DNA from: Paenibacillus sp. CF384
Lineage (GTDB): Bacteria > Bacillota > Bacilli > Paenibacillales > Paenibacillaceae
Assembly: GCF_900106745.1 (NCBI RefSeq)
Contig: NZ_FNNV01000016.1
Coordinates: 62,001-126,000, forward strand
Direction: 5' to 3'
Length of the DNA: 64,000 nt
This document shows positions 51,017 to 62,064 of this stretch, one piece after another. The notes under the pieces were generated by a model. That model was not told where the DNA came from. It was given only the letters and a program-made list of their open reading frames with translations, and did not search any database. Made by a program: the position numbers and the translations under genes. The number at the start of each line of letters is the position of its first letter. Position 1 is the stretch's first letter.

Positions 51017-52762
51017 TTGAGCTTTCTAAAGCCTTATTTTCGCCAATTCGGAAAACCGTTTGCCGCAGCGATTCTATTCCTAATGCTCGAAGCGTTATGC
51101 GATCTCATGCAGCCGACGCTGATGTCGCGGATTATTGACGTTGGTGTTGCGAACCGAAATCTGGATTATGTCTTCCGTTTCGGCGGCTACATGCTGCTCA
51201 TAACGGCAATTGGTGCGGCAGGAGCGACGATGCGCAACATTATCTCCAGCCATGTATCCTTGAATTTCGGCACGCGTCTGCGGTCGGACTTGTTCCGCCG
51301 GATTCAGACGTTATCGTTTGACAGCATCGACAAATTCGATCGGGCTTCTCTGGTTACAAGGCTGACGAACGATGTGACCCAGATTCAAAACTTCACGAAC
51401 GGACTCATGCGTATCTTTGTCAAAGCTCCGCTGATTTGTATCGGCAGTCTCATTATGGCGATTCGATTGAATCCGCCTCTATCGCTTGTATTGGCGGTTG
51501 TCATTCCTTTCGTGGCGCTGCTCATTGTGATCAATATGCGTATTGGTTTTCCTCTGTTTGCAGGTGTGCAGCGTGCGCTCGATCGCGTTAATGGCGTGTC
51601 GCGCGAATATTTATCCGGGGTACGTGTTGTCAAAGCCTTTAATCGCGTCGATTACGAGACGGACAAGTTCGGCATGGTCAACGACAGCTATCAGGAAGCG
51701 TCGACTCGCGCGATGCGTCTGATGTCGATCTTCAGTCCAAGCATTATGCTGACCGTGAATCTCGGGATTACCGCGGTGATTTGGATCGGCGGCGTACGGG
51801 TCGACGGAGGCCACATGCAGGTTGGCCATATTATTGCATTTATTAACTACATGACGCAAATTTTGTTCTCGCTGTTGATGATATCGAGCGTGTTCACGAT
51901 GTTCGTAAGAGCGAAGGCGTCGGCTGAGCGGATCGGCGAGGTATTCGCGGAGAAGGATTCGATGACGGTGAGCGATGGGGGGCAGCAGAAGGCGGTTTCC
52001 GGGCAATTCGGCGGCAAGGGGAGCATTGCGTTCAAAGGCGTATCGTTCTCGTATGCCGATTCGGATACGGTGCTTCGCGATATTACGCTGGACTGCCAAC
52101 CGGGCGAGACAATTGGGATCATCGGTTCGACAGGCTCGGGCAAAAGCACGCTCGTCAATCTTATTCCGCGATTCTACGATGCTGCCTCAGGTACGGTGGA
52201 AGTGGACGGGCAGGATGTGCGGAACATCGAGCTAAAGTCGCTTCGGGAGCAAATCGCTATCGTGCCGCAGAAAGCCGTTCTGTTTTCCGGCACCATCCGG
52301 GAGAATCTACTGTGGGGCAAGGAAAATGCCAGCCATGAGGAGGTCGAGCTGGCGGCGCGGATGGCGCAGGCGCATGACTTCATTATGGATTGTCCTGAAG
52401 GCTACGATACGCTGCTAGGTCAGGGCGGGGTTAACCTCTCCGGAGGTCAGAAGCAGCGGGTTTCCATTGCCAGGGCGCTCATTCGCCAGCCGTCCATTCT
52501 GATTCTGGACGACTGCACGAGCGCCGTGGATACATCGACGGAATCTCGCATTAAGGAAGCGCTTCGCGAATATGCGCAGGGATTGACTTGCATCCTGATC
52601 GCGCAGCGTATGTCCTCTGTGATGGATGCAGACCGTATTATCGTGCTCGATAACGGGCAGATTGTGGGCTCCGGGCGACACGAAGAGCTGATGATAAGCT
52701 GCTCGGCTTATCAGGAAATCTATCGGTCGCAGACCGGCAAGGAGGCGCGTGCCAATGTCTGA
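51017..52762 (+). CDS. ABC exporter half-transporter, degenerate-site subunit
   Basis: 581-residue TMD-NBD protein. Six membrane segments (about 1-310) and an ATPase domain with Walker A STGSGKSTL, signature LSGGQKQR and Walker B ILILDDCTSAVD. The residue after the Walker B Asp is Asp instead of the catalytic Glu, as in the degenerate partner of heterodimeric exporters (TM287, LmrC, YfiB). TTG start with GAGGGAG upstream. Overlaps the next gene by 8 bp, so the two form a heterodimer. It probably exports drugs or lipids; substrate unknown. Confidence 0.93.
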   Translation: MSFLKPYFRQFGKPFAAAILFLMLEALCDLMQPTLMSRIIDVGVANRNLDYVFRFGGYMLLITAIGAAGATMRNIISSHVSLNFGTRLRSDLFRRIQTLSFDSIDKFDRASLVTRLTNDVTQIQNFTNGLMRIFVKAPLICIGSLIMAIRLNPPLSLVLAVVIPFVALLIVINMRIGFPLFAGVQRALDRVNGVSREYLSGVRVVKAFNRVDYETDKFGMVNDSYQEASTRAMRLMSIFSPSIMLTVNLGITAVIWIGGVRVDGGHMQVGHIIAFINYMTQILFSLLMISSVFTMFVRAKASAERIGEVFAEKDSMTVSDGGQQKAVSGQFGGKGSIAFKGVSFSYADSDTVLRDITLDCQPGETIGIIGSTGSGKSTLVNLIPRFYDAASGTVEVDGQDVRNIELKSLREQIAIVPQKAVLFSGTIRENLLWGKENASHEEVELAARMAQAHDFIMDCPEGYDTLLGQGGVNLSGGQKQRVSIARALIRQPSILILDDCTSAVDTSTESRIKEALREYAQGLTCILIAQRMSSVMDADRIIVLDNGQIVGSGRHEELMISCSAYQEIYRSQTGKEARANV

Positions 52763-54668
52763 ACGGAATCAACGACCTGAGGGAAGTGCTCCGGCGCAGG
52801 GGCAAACGCAATCGCAGGCTCAAGCTCAGGGGTCGCCGCCGCCGATGCCTGCCGTGAACGTCCCGGGCCGAGGCGGCTTTATGGGCCGGGGACCGGTTGT
52901 GAAGCCGAAGAATTTGAAGGCGACGCTGGGCCGGCTGTGGTCGTATTTCGGCAAGGAACGAAAGCTGCTCGCGATTATCTTCGTCATCGTACTGATCGAT
53001 GCCCTTATTACACTGGCTGGCCCGTATCTCATTGGCGTGGCGATTGACGCCATGTCCACAGGGAACGATGGCAGCCCGGTCGACTTCGGACTGCTTCAGA
53101 TCGCGCTCATTGCGCTTGTCTCTTCTTACATCGCTGATGGTGGCCTGACCTTCCTGCAGGGGTGGCTGATGGCCGGCGTTTCCCAGCGTATCGTTGGGCG
53201 CATGCGGACCTCCTTATTCGCCAAGCTGCACAAGCTGCCGATCCGCTTCTTCGATACGCGGACACACGGGGAACTGATGAGCCGGATGTCCAATGATATC
53301 GACAATGTGAGCAATACCATCGCCCAGTCGGCGATTCAAGTGATGACGGGATCGGTAGCCATAACAGGTGCGCTCGTTATGATGCTCGTGCTCAGCCCCG
53401 TGCTGACGCTGGCGAGCTTGATTACGGTGCCGGCCGTATTCCTGCTGACGCGGACAATCGCCCGTGCAACAGGGCCTTTGTTCAAGCAGCAGCAGAGCAA
53501 GCTCGGCAAGCTGAATGGCCATATTGAAGAAACGATCTCGGGGATTCAGATCGTAAAGGCATTTAACCGCGAAGACAAGGTTATTGATGACTTCGAGGTC
53601 GTGAATGAAGAGCTGCGTGAGATTGGCATTAAAGCGCAGATTCGCTCCGGTTTCCTCATGCCGATTATGAACGTCATCAACAACGTCGGCTTCGCGGCCG
53701 TAGCCATTGTCGGCGGGATGCTGGCGGTGAATGGACATATTACGGTCGGCGTTATCGCCAGCTTCCTCAGCTACTCGCGCCAGTTTGTGCGGCCGCTCAT
53801 CGAGCTTGCGAATCTGTTCAACGTACTGCAGTCCGGCGTAGCGGGGGCGGAGCGGGTATTCGAGGTGCTCGACGAAGAAGAGGAGCCGGCCGATCGTCCG
53901 GGGGCGAAGACGTTCGTCAATCCGCGCGGACATGTCGTCTTTGACAATGTGTCCTTCGGATATCGCGCCGACGTGCCGATTCTGAAGGGGATCAGCTTTG
54001 ATTCCGCCGAGGGCACAAGCACGGCGCTGATCGGTCCTACAGGCGCAGGCAAAACAACAATCGTGAACCTATTAAATCGGTTCTACGATGTGACAGACGG
54101 CTCCATCCGAATTGACGGACGCGACATCCGCGATTATACGAAGAATAGTCTTCGGCAGGCGTTCGGCATTGTGCTGCAGGATACCTATCTATTCTCCGGA
54201 ACGATCCGAGAGAATATCAAGTACGGGAAGCCAAGCGCAACCGATGAGGAGATGGAGCGGGCGGCTGCGCTGGCCAATGCCGCTTCGTTCATCCGAAGGC
54301 TTCCTCAGCGTTATGATACGGTGCTCGCCGAGAATGGCGGCAACCTCAGTCAAGGTCAGCGGCAGCTGCTTGCCATTGCAAGGGTCATTCTGGCCGACCC
54401 GCCGATTCTTATCCTCGACGAGGCGACTAGCAGCATCGACACCCGAACGGAGCTGCATATCCAAGATGCGCTGCGAGGCGTGCTGCATGGCCGCACCAGT
54501 TTCTTAATCGCTCACCGGCTGAATACCATCCGTGACGCCGACACCATCATGGTCATCGACCGTGGGGCGATCATGGAGAAGGGCTCCCATGAAGAGCTGC
54601 TCGAGAAGCAGGGCGTATATGCCAATATGTTTAAGAATCAGTTCGGAGCCGTGCTCGGTGAAGGTTAA
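52755..54668 (+). CDS. ABC exporter half-transporter, catalytically complete subunit
   Basis: 637-residue partner of the preceding protein. An N-terminal extension of about 60 residues is rich in Gln, Pro, Ala and Gly, then six membrane segments (about 75-370) and an NBD with Walker A PTGAGKTTI, signature LSQGQRQL and Walker B ILILDEATSSID with the catalytic Glu. ATG 52755 is about 10 bases from GGAGG and overlaps the previous stop. The pair matches the LmrCD/YfiBC arrangement of one functional and one degenerate ATP site. Confidence 0.93.
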   Translation: MSERNQRPEGSAPAQGQTQSQAQAQGSPPPMPAVNVPGRGGFMGRGPVVKPKNLKATLGRLWSYFGKERKLLAIIFVIVLIDALITLAGPYLIGVAIDAMSTGNDGSPVDFGLLQIALIALVSSYIADGGLTFLQGWLMAGVSQRIVGRMRTSLFAKLHKLPIRFFDTRTHGELMSRMSNDIDNVSNTIAQSAIQVMTGSVAITGALVMMLVLSPVLTLASLITVPAVFLLTRTIARATGPLFKQQQSKLGKLNGHIEETISGIQIVKAFNREDKVIDDFEVVNEELREIGIKAQIRSGFLMPIMNVINNVGFAAVAIVGGMLAVNGHITVGVIASFLSYSRQFVRPLIELANLFNVLQSGVAGAERVFEVLDEEEEPADRPGAKTFVNPRGHVVFDNVSFGYRADVPILKGISFDSAEGTSTALIGPTGAGKTTIVNLLNRFYDVTDGSIRIDGRDIRDYTKNSLRQAFGIVLQDTYLFSGTIRENIKYGKPSATDEEMERAAALANAASFIRRLPQRYDTVLAENGGNLSQGQRQLLAIARVILADPPILILDEATSSIDTRTELHIQDALRGVLHGRTSFLIAHRLNTIRDADTIMVIDRGAIMEKGSHEELLEKQGVYANMFKNQFGAVLGEG

Positions 54669-54669
54669 A

Positions 54670-54714
54670 TAAAAGGTCCCCAAAGTTGGTTGACGCCACT
54701 TTGGGGACCTTCTG
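54670..54714. terminator. Terminator between the exporter operon and gdhA
   Basis: AAAGGTCCCCAAAGT / ACTTTGGGGACCTT (54698-54711), with T/A on both sides. Confidence 0.92.
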
Positions 54715-54728
54715 TATTTAGGCTAAGC

Positions 54729-56171
<1,443 letters not shown>

Positions 56172-56257
56172 TTATACATTGTAAACGCGTGGTTATCATA
56201 ATACCAATTAATAAATCTTTGTATACTGATAAAATACATTTATAGCCCAAATGTGAT

Positions 56258-56285
56258 AAAACCTGCCATATAGTCATGGCAGGTC
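56258..56285 (-). terminator. Terminator of the 56308 gene
   Basis: ACCTGCCAT (56261-56269) / ATGGCAGGT (56276-56284), with an A tract at the left that is T on the minus strand. Confidence 0.8.
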
Positions 56286-56307
56286 ATATGACATCTATGC
56301 TGGAGGC

Positions 56308-56535
56308 CTATCTTTTACGAGGCTTCGGGCCTTTCATGGAGCGGCGGATGAGCATCGGACCAACCGCGCTTCCCACCATTGCTGCATAGAAGGAATGGAG
56401 GGGCAGCTTGATCAAATAGTACAATACGGTACCTCCAATAATATCAATGACGACGAACTTCTTGATTTCTGACATCGGCACGACCACAACGATAAACTCT
56501 TGCTTGCTCCCCATTACATAGATCCCTGCTTTCAT
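56308..56535 (-). CDS. Small hypothetical protein with membrane-like segment
   Basis: 75-residue protein: a beta-type start (AGIYVMGSKQEFIVVVVP), a hydrophobic middle (KKFVVIDIIGGTVLYYLIKLPLHSFYAAMVGSAVGPMLI) and a very basic tail (RRSMKGPKPRKR). ATG 56535 has GGAG 9 bases upstream; an in-frame opening reaches 56616 without a site. Family not recognised. It is 120 bp from the next small gene on the same strand; possibly part of a small spore-related cluster (position only). Confidence 0.6.
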   Translation of the reverse strand: MKAGIYVMGSKQEFIVVVVPMSEIKKFVVIDIIGGTVLYYLIKLPLHSFYAAMVGSAVGPMLIRRSMKGPKPRKR

Positions 56536-56655
56536 CGTAACAATCTCCACTTGAAATTGTATTTGCAGCGAGCTTGTCAGATTCCATGACAATGAAAAAC
56601 CCGGAAACTCCCGCACACGAGCAGCGAGGGCTTCCGGGCTCAGCGATCTTGCGAT

Positions 56656-56949
56656 TCAGAAACAAGTAAAGGCATCGATTCGGTTAAGGTCTAAACCGGT
56701 GTACATCCAGAAGAAGCCGTTCCAACGAAATCCGGAAACCGAAGTCCGGCCGAGGAAGACCGGATAGAACCAGAAGCCCTGTCCGCTGCGCGGCCATATA
56801 TAGGTTTGGCGGAACATACAGCGGGAGATCGCTCCCGGATCAACGGCAAGCGTTGAAGTAGTAAGGGGTTTGGGAGGAACCATTTGCGGCGGCGGTGAAC
56901 TTGGGGGCTGCTGCATACCCTGAGGTCCGACCGGTGGCATAAATGCCAT
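56656..56949 (-). CDS. Small Pro/aromatic-rich protein, unknown
   Basis: 97 residues. The N-terminal half is Pro/Gln-rich (PPVGPQGMQQPPSSPPPQMVPP); the C-terminal half is aromatic and Gly-rich (SGQGFWFYPVFLGRTSVSGF, WNGFFWMYTGLDLNRIDAFTCF). The composition recalls small coat or surface proteins of spore formers. ATG 56949 is 6 bases from AAAGGAG. Lies 45 bp downstream of the 56995 gene, probably one transcript. Confidence 0.65.
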   Translation of the reverse strand: MAFMPPVGPQGMQQPPSSPPPQMVPPKPLTTSTLAVDPGAISRCMFRQTYIWPRSGQGFWFYPVFLGRTSVSGFRWNGFFWMYTGLDLNRIDAFTCF

Positions 56950-56994
56950 GCTAATCACTCCTTTGTGGTTGACTGTCCAATTCAAACTACAAGC

Positions 56995-57330
56995 TTAAAG
57001 CAGCGAGATGGCCAGAAGATTAAACAGAACCAGAGGCAGGATTACGTTACTGTATGTTTGCTGCTGCGGTGGGAAACCAGGGCTTGGGAAGAAACCGCGA
57101 CGGGCGCCTTCATTCGACAGGCAAATGTAGAGGATACTCCTGTCACAATGGACGATATGTCCTTCGAACACATCACCGTCCATCGTTTCAACCTTAACCA
57201 GCCGGTGTGCGTGATTCGCGCACAGCTGATGAAGATGGTCTTTGACGGATTGCAGCGTGTGATGAACTTTGGAGTCGCATTGATAGATCGGCTTTAGCTC
57301 TTGTTGCACGGACTTATGTTGCGAGCTCAT
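56995..57330 (-). CDS. Small protein with Sm-like motif and C-terminal membrane segment
   Basis: 111 residues. Helical N-terminus (STQ-like, VHHTLQSVKDHLHQLC), then VKVETMDGDVFEGHIVHCDRSILYIC, which fits the Sm/LSm strand pattern (V-T-DG-x-EG-x-x-x-x-D), and a hydrophobic end (SNVILPLVLFNLLAISLL). ATG with GGAGG 9 bases upstream. First of three small genes on the minus strand (56995, 56656, 56308). A role in spore coat or membrane is speculation. Confidence 0.68.
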   Translation of the reverse strand: MSSQHKSVQQELKPIYQCDSKVHHTLQSVKDHLHQLCANHAHRLVKVETMDGDVFEGHIVHCDRSILYICLSNEGARRGFFPSPGFPPQQQTYSNVILPLVLFNLLAISLL

Positions 57331-57388
57331 AATTGATAACCTCCATTTTGAACATGAATTATCCTATGCAGAGGCCTAGCTGGGCGTG

Positions 57389-57430
57389 AAAAAACCGCCT
57401 CCCCGAATGTGATCGAAGAGGCGGTTTATA
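57389..57430 (-). terminator. Terminator of ddh
   Basis: AAACCGCCTC (57392-57401) / GAGGCGGTTT (57418-57427), with an A tract at the left (T on the minus strand). Confidence 0.88.
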
Positions 57431-57458
57431 GGAGCTGTCAGACCCTAGAGCTTAGAGA

Positions 57459-58442
57459 TTAGAGCAGCTCGCGGCGAAGCTGTTCTGCTGATTTCGGGGA
57501 GAGGTAGCCGATTGGAAGGTCGAAGATCGTCTTCGCGCCTTTGCTGCCCTCTTGGCTTAAACGATAGCCCGCTCTCGCGCAAGCCACAAGCACGCTTGCC
57601 GTAAACTCGGGATTGCTCTCGAGCGTCAGGCCGAACTCGATAATTTGTTTCGTGCCAGTGCCGGTAATTCCACTGCGAATGACGAATCCGCCATGCGGCA
57701 TGCCTTGGTGCTCAGCTTGCAGCTGCTCTTCGCTAATGAACGTCACCGTCGTGTTGTAATCCGAGAAATAGTTCGGCATGTTTACGATGGTTTGTGTAAT
57801 TTCTTCTTTATCCGCGCCTTCTTCGGCAACAACGTAGCATTCGCGCAAATGTTTGTCGCGAGTCGCCAGCTCCGGAGTTTCACCCGAGCGGATTTGATCG
57901 ATGACTTCTTGAACAGGCACGGTATATTGAACGCCTGCTTTGACACCTGGTACGCGGCGGATCGCATCGGAGTGACCTTGGCTTACGCCTTTGCCCCAGA
58001 ACGTGAAGTCTTTACCAACCGGCAGAATCGCTTCTGCAAGAAGGCGGTTGAGGGAGAACAGACCCGGATCCCAGCCTGTCGAAATAATGCTGAGTGTACC
58101 GGCTTGCTGCGAGGCAGCGTTGACCGTTTCGTAGAACTCAGGAATCTTAGCATGGGTATCGAAGCTGTCTACCGTGTTGAACATGCTTGCAATAACAGGC
58201 GTTTGCTCCGGAAGATCGGTAGCTGAACCACCGCAGAGAATCATAACATCGATAATGCCTTTGTATTGCTCAGCTGCCGAAATATGTTCGAAGCGGACGC
58301 CTTCTCCGCCGGTCATTTGCTCAGGCTGTCTGCGCGTGAAGATCGCAGTAAGTTCCATATCGGGATTTTGAACGATTGCTTTCTCAACGCCTCTGCCGAG
58401 GTTTCCGTAGCCTACAATGCCGATTTTGATTGTTTTACTCAC
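57459..58442 (-). CDS. ddh: meso-Diaminopimelate dehydrogenase
   Basis: 327-residue NADPH-dependent enzyme that makes meso-DAP directly from tetrahydrodipicolinate, for lysine and peptidoglycan. Rossmann start KIGIVGYGNLGRGVEKAI, ILCGGSATDLPEQ, FNTVDSFDTHAKIPEFYE, STGWDPGLFSLNRLL and FWGKGVSQGHSDAIRRVPGV are diagnostic for Ddh. GTG start with AGGAGG upstream. The pathway is a one-step alternative to the succinylase or acetylase routes and is patchily distributed in Bacilli. Monocistronic. Confidence 0.96.
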   Translation of the reverse strand: MSKTIKIGIVGYGNLGRGVEKAIVQNPDMELTAIFTRRQPEQMTGGEGVRFEHISAAEQYKGIIDVMILCGGSATDLPEQTPVIASMFNTVDSFDTHAKIPEFYETVNAASQQAGTLSIISTGWDPGLFSLNRLLAEAILPVGKDFTFWGKGVSQGHSDAIRRVPGVKAGVQYTVPVQEVIDQIRSGETPELATRDKHLRECYVVAEEGADKEEITQTIVNMPNYFSDYNTTVTFISEEQLQAEHQGMPHGGFVIRSGITGTGTKQIIEFGLTLESNPEFTASVLVACARAGYRLSQEGSKGAKTIFDLPIGYLSPKSAEQLRRELL

Positions 58443-58576
58443 TTCAAATTCCTCCTAATATGGGGTATTCTGCATGTATGGATGATCTTTATTAAGTATA
58501 AAGATATTACATGGAATGTAAACTATTTCTTTTGAAAATGCTCAAGAAAGTAGTAGCTAGAGACGGAGGTAATGGA

Positions 58577-60338
58577 TTGAGCACATCGACCAGGAGCGTT
58601 ACGGGCCTGATTCGCAGACAAGGATTCCGGCAATTTTTAGAGCTTTGTAAGCGCTACAAATATTTATATCTAGCCGTTCTGGTGCTGCAGCTTGGCGGCA
58701 CGGGGGCTGCGCTCCTGCTCGCGGAGCTGAGCAGAAGGATCTTCGACGGCGGCACGGAACTGACTCATGCAGAGCTTGTCCGATTAATCATCGGCATAGC
58801 CGTGATGGTCATGCTAGGCTTGTTCTTCTCGCTGGGAGCTAGAATTTGCAATCAAGTCGTAAACACCAATATTGTGTTCAGAATGAGGCAGATCATACTG
58901 CAGCAGCTAACCAATCTATCGCTGAAGTATCATGAACGCACCCACAGCGCTCACACGCAGAATATTCTCTTTAATGAGCTGGAAGTGTTCAAGCATTTTA
59001 TCGTGTTTGATATGCTGCGACTGATTTCGCTGCCTGTATCCTTCATCGCTGTCGGCATCTATTTGTTTACGGTTAACCCTCTGCTCGGAGCCATCGCAGT
59101 TCTTGTAGGTCCGTTTCAGCTGCTCAGCAATCTGGTGATGCGAGGGAGATTCAAGGATCTTATTGCAGAACAACAGGCCAACGGGGGCGAAGTGTTCTTC
59201 CATATGGATGAGACGCTCTCGGGCATTCGGGAAGTCAAAATGAATCAATTAGAGCAGTCGGTATTCGCGAGGTTCGAGAAGGTGTGCAAGGAGGGTATCC
59301 GGCTCTGGGTTTCCGCCTGAGAAAATGGAGGCGTTTCGCGAGTTTATTAGGCTCATTCCGGAGAAAATCGGGTATTTACTAGGTATTACCGTTGGCGCTG
59401 TTCTGATGGTAAATGGGGATATTGGCGCTGGTGCGATCATTGCCTTTCTCACGCTGCTTGATAAGGTTAGCGAGCCTTTCGTCAGCATAACCGCCATCAT
59501 AAGCTCGCTGCAGAGAGTGTCGGCCGGAGCGGAGAATCTGCTTACCGTCATGGAGATGGCGCCTGAGGTGAAGGATCGAGGAAACGTACTTCCGGCCAAG
59601 CCTTGCTCCATTCGCTTCGATAATGTCTCCTTCTCTTATGAAGCGGATCGTCCGGTCCTTCATAACGTCAGCTTCGAGATTCCGGCTGGCAAATCCGTAG
59701 CGCTGGTCGGCCCAAGCGGCAGCGGGAAGAGCACGTTGATTAAACTGCTCTACCGGTTCTATGAGCCGAGCGGAGGCTCGATTCGACTGGATGAGCGTCC
59801 GATCGAGGGGTTTACGATCGCATCGCTGCGGGGGCAGCTGGCCGCGGTTACCCAAGACGTGTATTTGTTCGATGGCACGATTCGGGAAAATATTGCGATC
59901 GGGTTCGCGAATGCGACGGAGGCGGACATCCTCAGAGCTGCGGAACTGTCACAAGCGGCGTTTATTCGGGAGCTTCCGGAAGGGCTGGATACGGTGGTTG
60001 GGGAGCGCGGCATTAAGCTATCCCATGGGCAGAGGCAGCGCATTGGTATAGCAAGAGCTGTTCTTAGAAGGGCGACGGTCACCATTCTGGACGAGCCTAC
60101 CTCCGCGCTTGATGTGGAGACAGAAGCGATGTTCCAGAGTGATTTGCCGAAGTGGGCGGGAGCCAGTACCAAGATCATTATTGCCCATCGGTTATCGACG
60201 ATTCGCGATGTCGATTACGTGATTTTTCTGGAGAATGGACGCGTACAGGAAATGGGTTCGCCTAAGGAACTGCTGCAAGCGAAAGGGCGGTTCTCGGATT
60301 TCTGGAGAAACCAGCATATTCATGAGTTTGTGAGCTAA
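58577..60338 (+). pseudogene. ABC exporter (TMD-NBD) split by a single-base frameshift
   Basis: Starts at TTG 58577 (7 bases after GGAGGT). The first frame encodes a membrane domain with about four to five helices to EGIRLWVSA and TGA at 59318-59320. The second frame, open from before 59298, continues with EKMEAFREFIRLIPEKIGYLL and a full ATPase domain: Walker A PSGSGKSTL, signature LSHGQRQR, Walker B VTILDEPTSALD with Glu. Omitting one T of CTCTGGGT near 59304-59310 joins the frames. Together about 586 residues, the normal length of a half-transporter. Either a pseudogene or a base error; everything else is intact. Confidence 0.8.
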
Positions 60339-60394
60339 TGCGGACAATGCAGACAATGCAGCAAAAGGACAACAAACAAGGAGGCATTTTACCT

Positions 60395-61354
60395 ATGACA
60401 ACGATACTTTGTTTACAAGAGCTTACTTCGGAGCAGCGAGCGGCAGTGCGGCAGGGGGCACCGGATGCGACGATTGTTTTCGGCGGGAAGTCTGTGGCGG
60501 GCGATCAAGATTTTCGCGATGCGGAGATTATTCTGGGATGGGATAAGAGGGTGACGGAGATTGCGCTGCAGGAGGGCTCGAAGCTGCGCTGGGTGCAGAG
60601 CTGGTCGTCGGGGATCGACAGCTTGCCGCTGGATCGGCTGGAGGAACGCGGCATCTTGCTGACGGATGCCAGCGGCGTACACGCCAGATCGGTGTCCGAG
60701 ACGGCAGTCGCCATGATGCTGGGACTGTCGCGCGGCATTGCCGCGGCTGTTCGCAATCAGCGGACCGGCCTGTGGGAAAGCCCCGATACGCTTGCGGAGA
60801 TGAACGGGGGCACCGTAGCGATTGTCGGCGCAGGCGAAATCGGCCGCGAGGTGGCGCGGATCGCTCGCGCGTTCGATATGCGCGTCATTGCCGTTCGCCG
60901 ATCGGGCGGCCAGATGCCGGAAGCGGATGTCGTTTACGAGACGTCGCGTCTTGATGATGCACTGCGGGAAGCGGATTATGTCGTTAATATTTTGCCGCTT
61001 ACGGGTGAGACGCAGCATCTGTTTCATGCGGAACGATTCGCTGTGATGAAGCGTACGGCTTATTTTATTAACGTGGGGCGAGGGGCGACCGTGCGAACGG
61101 AGGATCTCGTTGAGGCGCTCGATAAAGGCATTATCGCCGGTGCGGGACTTGATGTGTTCGAGCAAGAGCCGCTGCCTGCGGATCATCCACTGTGGGCAAT
61201 GCCGAACGTGATTCTCACGCCGCATAATGCCGGGGGGTTGACCGTTCGCAACGGGGAGCGGCTCGTGAAGCTGTTCCTGTCGAATTTGGAGCTGTATTCG
61301 TCCGGGCATGCTGCCGATCTGCGCAATTTGGTTGATTATAAGAAGAGGTACTAA
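60395..61354 (+). CDS. D-2-hydroxyacid dehydrogenase family protein
   Basis: 319-residue NAD(P)-dependent oxidoreductase. The nucleotide-binding domain carries VAIVGAGEIGREVARIARAFDMRV (GxGxxG). Catalytic residues fit Arg in FINVGRGATVRTEDL, Glu in LDVFEQEPLPADHPLW and His in PHNAGGLTVRNGERL. The closest group is GhrA/YoaD-like glyoxylate or hydroxypyruvate reductases. ATG 60395 is 10 bases from AAGGAGG. It follows the frameshifted exporter by 56 bp. Substrate unknown. Confidence 0.9.
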   Translation: MTTILCLQELTSEQRAAVRQGAPDATIVFGGKSVAGDQDFRDAEIILGWDKRVTEIALQEGSKLRWVQSWSSGIDSLPLDRLEERGILLTDASGVHARSVSETAVAMMLGLSRGIAAAVRNQRTGLWESPDTLAEMNGGTVAIVGAGEIGREVARIARAFDMRVIAVRRSGGQMPEADVVYETSRLDDALREADYVVNILPLTGETQHLFHAERFAVMKRTAYFINVGRGATVRTEDLVEALDKGIIAGAGLDVFEQEPLPADHPLWAMPNVILTPHNAGGLTVRNGERLVKLFLSNLELYSSGHAADLRNLVDYKKRY

Positions 61355-61395
61355 TGAATGAGCCGAAGCCGCAGCGGCTGCGGCTTCGAAGAGCG

Positions 61396-62064
61396 TTACT
61401 TTAGCGCGAAAGCAGCTTTGGCCCAAGGATATTCGGGATCCGGCTGGGTTCCGTCCTTGTAGGTGGAGATAAGCGCCCAGCGGTCTGCGCCGGACGTGTT
61501 GGAATAAGAGGCATGCAGCAATAAATCGTGGAAGACGATGGCGTCTCCTTTGGTGGCTGTGAAATCGACAACCTGCGAAGCGTCGATCTGATCCTCATTT
61601 AAGCGATGAACGAATCCGTTGTTATCCGCCGCGTCACCATCATGGCTGATTGTCGAACGATGGGAGCCGGGAAGGACTCTCAGACAGCCGTTGGCTGGGG
61701 TCGCATCGTCAAGCGCAATCCAAACGGAGAATTTGTGACTGCCGTGCCAGTAGGAGTAGTCTTGGTGCCAAGGTGAACCGAAGTCCGTGCTCGCATTCTT
61801 GAAGACGACCTTGTCGTTCATGAACAGGACGTAATCGCCGATAATCGCTTTCAATGCGCGAGTAAGCGCAGGTGATTGCGCGGCCTCCTTAAACAATTCG
61901 CTTTCGGACGTTAATCCGAGAAAAACGCCGCTTCTATCAACATCATGCCTTGCTAGAATCTCGGCTGCTTCCGCCTTTAAGGCTTGCACCTCTTCTTGCG
62001 AATAAAGCTGCTTTAGAATGAAATAGCCTTGCCGATCGAACTCTTCCTTCATGGCTGCTGTCAT
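61396..62064 (-). CDS. Phytanoyl-CoA dioxygenase (PhyH) family protein
   Basis: 222-residue 2-oxoglutarate/Fe(II) oxygenase. The iron ligands fit HQD in PWHQDYSYWHG and the distal His in VFHDLLLHASY, with Arg in GADRWALISTY for 2OG. ATG 62064 is 8 bases from AGGAGG; another ATG at 62070 is too close. PhyH members hydroxylate diverse small molecules (ectoine, phosphonates, secondary metabolites). The target is unknown. Convergent with the dehydrogenase. Confidence 0.9.
   Translation of the reverse strand: MTAAMKEEFDRQGYFILKQLYSQEEVQALKAEAAEILARHDVDRSGVFLGLTSESELFKEAAQSPALTRALKAIIGDYVLFMNDKVVFKNASTDFGSPWHQDYSYWHGSHKFSVWIALDDATPANGCLRVLPGSHRSTISHDGDAADNNGFVHRLNEDQIDASQVVDFTATKGDAIVFHDLLLHASYSNTSGADRWALISTYKDGTQPDPEYPWAKAAFALK

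Noticed and set aside
53214-53933. 239-residue open frame on the minus strand
   Set aside because: Lies inside the intact ABC exporter gene; low-complexity His/Arg-rich, no start signal.
61365-61390. Terminator after the hydroxyacid dehydrogenase
   Set aside because: GAAGCCGCAG/CTGCGGCTTC forms a stem, but there is no T run on either strand, so it is only a possible pause or bidirectional hairpin.
60413-61426. 337-residue open frame on the minus strand
   Set aside because: Antisense to the hydroxyacid dehydrogenase, which has all catalytic motifs. No family resemblance in the reverse frame.
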